A stretch of DNA of 13,956 nt from Firmicutes bacterium UBA3738 (GTDB lineage: Bacteria; Bacillota; Clostridia; Peptostreptococcales; Anaerovoracaceae). The translations under genes were made by a program, and so were the position numbers. The notes below the pieces were generated by a model. The model ran no database searches, was not told where the DNA came from, and saw nothing but the letters and a program-made list of their open reading frames with translations. The DNA lies in contig DFGY01000052.1 in assembly GCA_002372505.1 (NCBI GenBank), forward strand, positions 1 to 13,956, given 5' to 3'. This document shows, in pieces, positions 6,353 through 12,066 of the stretch. Each line of letters starts with the position of its first letter. Position 1 is the first letter of the stretch.

Positions 6353-6448
6353 ACTTCACGAAAATGTTTGAAATTAGGTGATAATGTGTATCAAAAGGAC
6401 AGCAAGCTCGCAAGGGCGAAAAAAATAAAGACAAGGAGAATAGAAACA

Positions 6449-6673
6449 ATGGAAGAAAAAATCAGAGATGGTATCGAGAAGATCAGACCATTCCTTCAGA
6501 GAGATGGCGGCGATATAGAGTTCGTTGAGTACACGGATGACAATATCGTAAAGGTAAGACTTCTGGGACACTGCGTTGGTTGCCCCCACAGACAGGCAAC
6601 AATCAATGGTATGGTTGCTCAGGTTCTTCAGGAGAGCTATCCGGAAGTAGCAGGTGTCGTAGCAGTAGACTAA
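6449..6673 (+). CDS. NifU C-terminal-domain (Nfu-type) iron-sulfur scaffold/carrier
   Basis: Small cytosolic protein of 74 residues that is essentially one Nfu domain, which binds or passes on Fe-S clusters, usually as a dimer sharing a [4Fe-4S] through its CxxC. Seen directly: IRPFLQRDGGDIEFVEY (about residues 12-28) and LLGHCVGCPHRQATI with C42 and C45. The residue pattern after CP differs from the common CPxSxxT form. Start ATG 6449 is chosen because AAGGAG (6433-6438) lies 10 bases upstream and the product then begins MEEKIRDGIEKIRP, as stand-alone clostridial homologues do. An in-frame GTG at 6386 with AGGTGA in front is a weaker alternative that would add 21 residues. It leads the operon; the CapA-family gene starts 7 bases after its stop. 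Confidence 0.93.
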   Translation: MEEKIRDGIEKIRPFLQRDGGDIEFVEYTDDNIVKVRLLGHCVGCPHRQATINGMVAQVLQESYPEVAGVVAVD

Positions 6674-6680
6674 TTACACT

Positions 6681-7949
6681 ATGCAAATGCGTTCCAACAG
6701 AAACGGAAAAAGAATAAAATTAAAGCCGCGGTTCTTCGTTATCATGGGAGTGTTAGTGATACTGGCGGCTTTATTGATATTTAAAATTGTCGGTGGAATG
6801 CTTGGAGGAAGCTCCGGTGATAGCAGTAAGCAGGCTTCGACGGCGGAGCCTGCGGAAAGCGAAACAAAAATCGTAAATGTTAAGGTTACGGCTGCCGGAG
6901 ATGCTATGACCCATGTGCCTGTGCTGGATGCGGCAAGGCAGGATAATGGGTATGACTTCACGCCTACATTTAAATACATTCAGAACTACATTGAAGAGGC
7001 GGATGTGGCCTTCTGCACTTTTGAAGGCAGCTTCGTGGATTCGGATTTCAGCGGATATCCTTTGTTCCGCTCCCCGAAGAAACTGGCTAAGGATCTTAAA
7101 ACCGTCGGCTTCGATGTGCTGAATATTGCAAGTAATCACGCTGTTGACGGCGGTGATTCAGGTTTTAATAGTTCCATAAAGGCTACAAAGGATGCAGGAT
7201 TAATTGTTTCAGGAGCTCAGGAAAAACAGGAAGACCCTGACTACGCCATGGTGGAGAAAGATGGAGTAAAGGTTGCAATTATAAGCTACTGCTACAGCGA
7301 CGGCAGCGTGGAGCAACCTGCCCTTAACGGCAGTCCTTTAAGTGAAGATGTAGCAGCTCGTTGCAATACCTTCAACATGAAGGATAAGAAGGGTGCGGTA
7401 AAGGATGCTGCCAGAATCGAGGAAGAGGCCAGAAAGGCCGGAGCCGGAATCGTAATTATTCACATGCACTGGGGTGATGAGTACCAGACCCATTCCAACG
7501 AGGATCAGCAAAAGCTGGCCCAGATGTTTGTAGACGGGACGAAATGCGACGTAATAGTCGGCTCACATCCTCACGTGGTGCAGGAATACGCGGAGCTTAA
7601 GTCCAAAGACGGAAAGCGGAGTGTGCCCTGTTACTTCGCCATGGGCAATATGGTTTCCAATCAGAGGCGCGAGCTTCTGGGAGGCGACATCCATGTTGAA
7701 GAGGGCGTAATGGTTCAGTTCGATTTTGAGTATGACACTTCTGCAAAGAAGGTAACGGAAATAAAGCAGACACAGATTCCCTACTGGAGCGACAAATACT
7801 ACTTCAGTAGCGGCAAGCCCAAGTTCAGACTGGTTCCTCTGGTAGGAGATTACAAGAGCAACAAGGCCCTTCAGGCATCGGGTCACGGTGGCCTGGCAGA
7901 AGAGGCAAAGGGAGAACTTGATAAAATACTTGGCGGCAAGGGACAGTAA
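6681..7949 (+). CDS. CapA-family protein (PgsA/poly-gamma-glutamate capsule type metallophosphatase-like fold), membrane-anchored
   Basis: A 422-residue protein with a basic N-terminus (RNGKRIKLKPR), one hydrophobic segment at about residues 18-38, a Gly/Ser/Glu linker to about 65, then a CapA domain expected outside the cell. Metal-site-type motifs in order: AAGDAMTH (about 71-78), FCTFEGSF, IASNHAVDGG, IIHMHWGDEY, VGSHPHVVQ, and FAMGNMVSN. All hallmark blocks are present, so the domain looks functional. The family is named for capsule (poly-gamma-glutamate) synthesis, but no pgsB/capB or pgsC/capC neighbours exist here, so a capsule role is not supported; a lone CapA may act on a wall or peptide substrate. 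Start ATG 6681 or 6687 is bounded by an in-frame stop at 6666; neither has a recognisable ribosome binding site, so coupling to nfu is likely. Confidence 0.9.
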   Translation: MQMRSNRNGKRIKLKPRFFVIMGVLVILAALLIFKIVGGMLGGSSGDSSKQASTAEPAESETKIVNVKVTAAGDAMTHVPVLDAARQDNGYDFTPTFKYIQNYIEEADVAFCTFEGSFVDSDFSGYPLFRSPKKLAKDLKTVGFDVLNIASNHAVDGGDSGFNSSIKATKDAGLIVSGAQEKQEDPDYAMVEKDGVKVAIISYCYSDGSVEQPALNGSPLSEDVAARCNTFNMKDKKGAVKDAARIEEEARKAGAGIVIIHMHWGDEYQTHSNEDQQKLAQMFVDGTKCDVIVGSHPHVVQEYAELKSKDGKRSVPCYFAMGNMVSNQRRELLGGDIHVEEGVMVQFDFEYDTSAKKVTEIKQTQIPYWSDKYYFSSGKPKFRLVPLVGDYKSNKALQASGHGGLAEEAKGELDKILGGKGQ

Positions 7950-7961
7950 TTAAGGATAAAT

Positions 7962-9413
7962 ATGAATATTACAATAGAAGAAATCAGAAAGAAAATAGAA
8001 GAAAACTGGGAGAATGAGCTGACTTCTCTGAAGGAGCTCATCGCAATTAAAAGCGTGGCCGAAAACCCGGAAGACGGTGTTTACAAGGATCCACCCTTTG
8101 GCGAAGGCGTAAATGAAGCCTTTCATTACATGTTGGACAAAGGTGAAGAATTCGGCTTTTACCCGGTGGACATAGATAACTACGGCGGTCATATTGAGTA
8201 CGGCGAAGGTGAAGATATTATGGGAATCGCTGTCCACCTGGACTGCGTACCGGAGGGCACCGGCTGGGACTACGATCCCTTCGGCGGCGAAATTGCAGAC
8301 GGGAAAATTTACGGCCGTGGCACAAACGATGACAAAGGCCCGGCAATTGCATCCCTCTTTGCAATGAAAGCCTTAGCCGATTTAGGATTCACGCCGTCCA
8401 AGCGTGTAAGACTTATTCTCGGTCTCGATGAAGAGACAGACTGGGACGGCATGACATATTATCTTGAGAACGAGGAAATGCCTACATTCGGATTCACCCC
8501 GGATGCCGATTTCCCTGTAATAAACGGAGAGAAGGGCATTCTTGTTTTCGACGTTGCGAAGAAGTTTGCTCAGACCAACGCAACAGGTCTGGAATTCAGA
8601 AGCTTCAGAGGCGGAGAGGCTGACAACATGGTAGCCGCATCTGCCAGAGTTATCGTAAGCTCCCAGAAGAAGGGGGAATACGATGCAATCCGCGAAAAGG
8701 CCAGATACTTTGAAGAGCTTAAAGGCGTTCCCGTGGGAGTGAAGGCCATAGGAAAGAGCCTTGAGCTTACAGTCAGCGGCAAGTCTGCTCATGGCGCCCA
8801 TCCTGAAATGGGAGTAAACGCCATTAGCATTATGATGGAATTCCTGGGCATGCTCGAATTCACCAGCGACGATGTAACCGACTTTATAGATTTCTACAAT
8901 AAGCATATCGGATTTGAACTTGACGGCAGCTCCTTCGGCTGCAGATTCGAGGACGAAGTATCAGGTGCCACAATTCTCAATGTGGGCAAAATCGATATGG
9001 ACACAAAGTCCGGGCGCATTGCCATAAACATCCGTTACCCAATTTCAATAAAAGAAGATGACATCTATAACGGCATCGACGAAGTGTGCAGCAAATATAA
9101 TCTGGGAATCGTAAAGAGGACAAGCAAGCTGCCTCTTTACGTGGACGCCGAATCGGACTATGTGAAGACTCTCATGGGATGCTACCGTGAGTGCACCGGT
9201 GATGAAGAGGCAGAGCCTATTGTAATCGGCGGCGGCACATACGCCAGAGCCTTCGAGGACAACTTCGTGGCCTTTGGTGCAAAATTCCCGGAAGGTGAAT
9301 CCGTCGAACATCAGCAGAACGAATACATTAAGCTTGATGAACTGAAGAAGATGACAGAGATTTACGCTTTGGCAATTTATCGCCTGACCAAGGAAACGGG
9401 AGCAGAAGAATGA
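7962..9413 (+). CDS. pepV: M20 family metallo-dipeptidase, PepV/Sapep type
   Basis: Two-zinc cytosolic aminopeptidase-type dipeptidase that splits dipeptides with broad specificity. The 483-residue length fits the PepV branch (about 470). Predicted metal and catalytic residues are all visible: H92 and D94 in VHLDCVPEG, the bridging Asp in GRGTNDDKGP (about 123), the catalytic Glu pair in GLDEETDW (E157/E158), an Asp in FTPDADFP (about 181-183), and H450 in VEHQQNEYI. The lid domain lies between, with SGKSAHGAHPEMGVNA about a third of the way in. Start ATG 7962 follows AAGGAT (7952-7957), 12 bases after the CapA-family stop. Its TGA overlaps the tsaE ATG (ATGA, 9410-9413), so it is translationally coupled to the t6A genes. 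Substrate preference (including beta-Ala or D-amino-acid dipeptides) cannot be told. Confidence 0.94.
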   Translation: MNITIEEIRKKIEENWENELTSLKELIAIKSVAENPEDGVYKDPPFGEGVNEAFHYMLDKGEEFGFYPVDIDNYGGHIEYGEGEDIMGIAVHLDCVPEGTGWDYDPFGGEIADGKIYGRGTNDDKGPAIASLFAMKALADLGFTPSKRVRLILGLDEETDWDGMTYYLENEEMPTFGFTPDADFPVINGEKGILVFDVAKKFAQTNATGLEFRSFRGGEADNMVAASARVIVSSQKKGEYDAIREKARYFEELKGVPVGVKAIGKSLELTVSGKSAHGAHPEMGVNAISIMMEFLGMLEFTSDDVTDFIDFYNKHIGFELDGSSFGCRFEDEVSGATILNVGKIDMDTKSGRIAINIRYPISIKEDDIYNGIDEVCSKYNLGIVKRTSKLPLYVDAESDYVKTLMGCYRECTGDEEAEPIVIGGGTYARAFEDNFVAFGAKFPEGESVEHQQNEYIKLDELKKMTEIYALAIYRLTKETGAEE

Positions 9414-9829
9414 GAAAAGTTAAGATAAAAAGCGAAGCGGATACCAGAAAATTCGGGGAGGAACTGGCCCGGAGCCTGAAGGCCGGAGATGTTCTCGCCC
9501 TCGTCGGAGACCTTGGGACGGGAAAGACAACCCTTACGAAATACATGGCAAGAGAGCTGGGCATAATGGAGCCTATTACCAGCCCAACATTTACAATTAT
9601 CTGCGAATATAAAAGCGGCCGTCTGCCCCTCTATCACTTTGACGTGTACAGGCTGGCGGGAATAGACGACATGCTGGAGCTTGGCTATGAAGAGTATTTC
9701 TACGGCGATGGAATATGCGTTGTGGAGTGGGCTGACAGAATAGAAAAACTACTTCCGGAAAACACAAAGACCATAAAAATCGGCTTTGGCGACGATCCGG
9801 ATGAAAGGATATATACATGCGACTTTTAG
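9410..9829 (+). CDS. tsaE: tRNA t6A biosynthesis ATPase TsaE
   Basis: P-loop ATPase that works with TsaB-TsaD to make N6-threonylcarbamoyladenosine at A37 of ANN-decoding tRNAs; its ATP hydrolysis resets the complex between cycles. The 139-residue protein has Walker A GDLGTGKTT (residues 33-41), the family block SPTFTI (about 58-63), LYHFDVYRL, and VVEWADRI near residue 105, which is the usual TsaE pattern. Its start overlaps the pepV stop by 4 bases (ATGA), with GGGAG about 9 bases upstream, and its end overlaps tsaB by 13 bases. Tight overlaps imply cotranslation of the complex. Confidence 0.97.
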   Translation: MRKVKIKSEADTRKFGEELARSLKAGDVLALVGDLGTGKTTLTKYMARELGIMEPITSPTFTIICEYKSGRLPLYHFDVYRLAGIDDMLELGYEEYFYGDGICVVEWADRIEKLLPENTKTIKIGFGDDPDERIYTCDF

Positions 9830-10554
9830 CAATTGAGACCACAGGTCCTTACTGCAGTGCGGCTATTCTCGATGGTGACAACATTGAGGAGCGGGCAACA
9901 GATGAAAAACTGAATCACCTTAAAAGTCTCTCTCCGATGATCGGAGAGCTTTTGGCATTAGGGGAATATTCCTTAAAGGATATGGACGGCATTGCCGTTT
10001 CCGTGGGTCCCGGCTCATTTACGGGAATAAGAATAGGTGTATCCACCGGCAGGGCTCTGAATCAGGCCGGCGGGGTGCCCCTTATTTCAGTGCCGACACT
10101 CTTTGCCTTCGGGTGCAGCGAGTATGAAGGTAACAAAGAGGGCATAGTCTGCCCCATGCTGAACGCACGGAGAAATCAGGTTTACGCGGGAGCCTACAGG
10201 GACTTTTGCGAAATAGTTCCCGGCGGTCCATACATGCTGGACGAGTTTCTGGGAATGGTTATAGCCGAGGCCGGCGAAGAAGAACATCTCCTCATTGTAG
10301 GCGACGGAGTGGACGCTTACGAAGAGCAGATAAAGGAACTCTGTGAAGGCAGAAGCTTCACTCTGAAAAGAAAGTATCAGGATGCAGCCGGCGTTGCGGA
10401 AATGGCGGCGGACATGCTTATGAATCCTGAGGCCTTCGGTGACAGGCTGAATCTTTCATATAACGAACTGGAACCTGAGTACATGAGAATGACCGAGGCG
10501 GAGCAGCGCCTTAAGGAAGGTACATTAGGAAAGGGAATTGCAGGCAAGGGATGA
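9817..10554 (+). CDS. tsaB: tRNA t6A biosynthesis protein TsaB (YeaZ)
   Basis: ASKHA-fold partner of TsaD; it forms the TsaB-TsaD heterodimer needed for t6A but is itself not catalytic. The 245-residue protein starts RLLAIETTGPYCSAAILDG and has the diagnostic VSVGPGSFTGIRIGVSTGRAL (block from about residue 64), followed by the shorter, more variable C-terminal half typical of TsaB. Start ATG 9817 lies within tsaE and follows AAAGGA (9804-9809). The gene ends in a 4-base ATGA overlap with rimI. Position between tsaE and rimI-tsaD matches Bacillus subtilis ydiB-ydiC-ydiD-ydiE. Confidence 0.96.
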   Translation: MRLLAIETTGPYCSAAILDGDNIEERATDEKLNHLKSLSPMIGELLALGEYSLKDMDGIAVSVGPGSFTGIRIGVSTGRALNQAGGVPLISVPTLFAFGCSEYEGNKEGIVCPMLNARRNQVYAGAYRDFCEIVPGGPYMLDEFLGMVIAEAGEEEHLLIVGDGVDAYEEQIKELCEGRSFTLKRKYQDAAGVAEMAADMLMNPEAFGDRLNLSYNELEPEYMRMTEAEQRLKEGTLGKGIAGKG

Positions 10555-11015
10555 TGGATATGGATCTGATTATCAGAAAGGCAGACATTCTCGATGCATC
10601 GGAAATGGCCATGATAGACGAAGCAAGCTTCTCTCTTCCCTGGAGCGAGGAGGCATTCCACAGAGAGCTGACTAAGAATAAAATCGCCTTTTACGTGGTT
10701 GCAGAGCGCGGGGGCTTCGTAGTAGGATATGCAGGCCTTTGGAGAGTGGAAGACGAAGGGCACATCACAAACGTGGCAGTCCATCCTTCCCACAGAGGCA
10801 TGCACATAGGCGAGGCTTTGCTGGAAACTATATTTGAGGCCACCTCCAGGGAGGGCATAAGGCACTACACTCTGGAAGTGAGAAAGAGCAACGGACCGGC
10901 CATCTGCCTTTACGAAAAATTCGGCTTTAAGTCTGAAGGAATCAGACCCAGATATTATGAAGACAATAACGAAGATGCGCTGATAATGTGGCGCAGGGAA
11001 AACGATTACATATAG
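10551..11015 (+). CDS. rimI: GNAT acetyltransferase RimI-type (ribosomal protein S18-alanine N-acetyltransferase family)
   Basis: Acetyl-CoA-dependent N-terminal acetyltransferase of 154 residues. The GNAT core is clear: ITNVAVHPSHRGMHIGEALL holds the acetyl-CoA phosphate-binding loop (R-G-M-H-I-G, beginning about residue 83), then LEVRKSNGPAICLYEKFGF and the typical RimI ending RPRYYEDNNEDALIMW. The N-terminus has EASFSLPWSEEAF, also usual for RimI. The start may be ATG 10551, 10554 or 10560; 10551 gives the ATGA overlap with tsaB. In E. coli RimI acetylates ribosomal protein S18; in Bacillota the real target is less certain, so the substrate is inferred only. Position inside the t6A block is conserved in Bacillota. 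Confidence 0.94.
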   Translation: MMDMDLIIRKADILDASEMAMIDEASFSLPWSEEAFHRELTKNKIAFYVVAERGGFVVGYAGLWRVEDEGHITNVAVHPSHRGMHIGEALLETIFEATSREGIRHYTLEVRKSNGPAICLYEKFGFKSEGIRPRYYEDNNEDALIMWRRENDYI

Positions 11016-11039
11016 TGAGCAAATATAATAAGCATAATT

Positions 11040-12056
11040 ATGAAAGACAAGGAATTATTAACACTGGCAATTGAATCAAGCTGTGACGAGACATCGGTGG
11101 CTCTGGTGGCAGGAGGCAGAAGGGTGCTATCCAATATTATTGCATCCCAGATTGACGTGCACAAAGCCTTCGGTGGCGTAGTGCCGGAAATTGCATCAAG
11201 GCATCACCTGGAGAATATTAACCGTGTCACGGACCACGCCCTGTCAGATGCTGGAGTAACTATGGATGATGTGGACTTTTTCAGCGTCACTATGGGGCCG
11301 GGACTTGTAGGGGCTCTTCTCATTGGAGTCGCCACGGCAAAGGCCTACAGCCTGGCTACAGGCAAGCCTTTGGTAGGAGTTCATCACATTCAGGGACACA
11401 TTAGTGCCAACTACATTGAGCATCCGGATCTTAAGCCGCCTTTCATGGCTCTTGTAGTCAGCGGAGGTCACACCAGTATCGTCAGAGTTGACGATTACAA
11501 CAGCTGCGTCAGTCTGGGTCAGACCAGAGACGATGCTGTTGGCGAAGCCTTCGATAAGGTGGCAAGGGTAATCGGTCTGGGATATCCCGGCGGCCCCTTA
11601 ATAGATAAGCTGGCAAAGGAAGGCAGGCCGGACGCAATTCCATTTAAGAGGGTATTTCTTGATGATGGCAGTCTGGACTTTTCCTTCAGCGGAATCAAGA
11701 CGGGAGTTATGAACTACGTGAACAGTGAGAAGCAGGCCGGACGCCAGGTTAACACTGCTGACGTTGCCGCATCATTTCAGGAAGCGGTGCTGGACGTAAT
11801 AGTGGAAAAATCCGTTCAGGCAGCTATAGATAATAACGAAGATAAACTGGTAGTGGCAGGAGGCGTTGCCGCAAACAGCAGGCTCAGAGAAAAACTGAAG
11901 GAGGCCTGTGATGAAAAGGGGATTGGCCTTATGATTCCTTCTCCTATTCTCTGCACGGACAACGCAGCCATGATAGGCGCCGCAGGTTACTACAAATACA
12001 TGGCGGGCGAGGAGGCCGGTCTGGATCTGGACGCCTATGCACAAATGGCATTTTAA
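11040..12056 (+). CDS. tsaD: tRNA N6-adenosine threonylcarbamoyltransferase TsaD
   Basis: Metal-dependent catalytic subunit that transfers the threonylcarbamoyl group from its AMP ester to A37 of tRNA, together with TsaB and TsaE. The 338-residue length is standard. Hallmarks: AIESSCDETS (residues 10-19), GGVVPEIASRHH (45-56), the metal-binding HIQGH (H116/H120), VVSGGHTS, GEAFDKVARVIGLGYPGGP, VAGGVAANSRLR, and CTDNAAMIG with the third metal-ligand Asp. All are intact. The start is fixed by an in-frame TGA at 11016 and only one ATG after it (11040); no ribosome binding site is visible in the 24-base AT-rich gap after rimI, so initiation may depend on coupling or low structure. Confidence 0.98.
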   Translation: MKDKELLTLAIESSCDETSVALVAGGRRVLSNIIASQIDVHKAFGGVVPEIASRHHLENINRVTDHALSDAGVTMDDVDFFSVTMGPGLVGALLIGVATAKAYSLATGKPLVGVHHIQGHISANYIEHPDLKPPFMALVVSGGHTSIVRVDDYNSCVSLGQTRDDAVGEAFDKVARVIGLGYPGGPLIDKLAKEGRPDAIPFKRVFLDDGSLDFSFSGIKTGVMNYVNSEKQAGRQVNTADVAASFQEAVLDVIVEKSVQAAIDNNEDKLVVAGGVAANSRLREKLKEACDEKGIGLMIPSPILCTDNAAMIGAAGYYKYMAGEEAGLDLDAYAQMAF

Positions 12057-12066
12057 CTAACTGAAC

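Larger units (their letters stand above)
6116..6448. other. 333-base divergent intergenic region
   Basis: This region lies between rubrerythrin (leftward) and nfu (rightward). From left to right it holds the rubrerythrin ribosome binding site (6124-6130), an AT-rich promoter-like stretch with a 16-base palindrome (6163-6178), about 55 bases with nothing I recognise, the 83-base palindrome (6234-6316), the nfu promoter (6324-6352), and a leader of about 90 bases. I see no convincing separate gene. Open frames crossing the large palindrome on both strands have no coding character. Confidence 0.7.

Noticed and set aside
6364..6381. Five-codon upstream open frame (ATG...TGA) in the nfu leader
   Set aside because: It has no ribosome binding site, lies almost at the predicted transcription start, and is too short to support as a leader peptide.
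6158..6448. N-terminal extension of the Nfu frame back to 6158 through the big palindrome
   Set aside because: It would add 97 residues encoded largely by a palindrome and promoter sequence; the ATG at 6449 has a good ribosome binding site and gives the normal Nfu length.
6189..6449. 86-residue minus-strand open frame across the palindrome
   Set aside because: It mirrors the palindrome-encoded peptide on the other strand and has no coding evidence.
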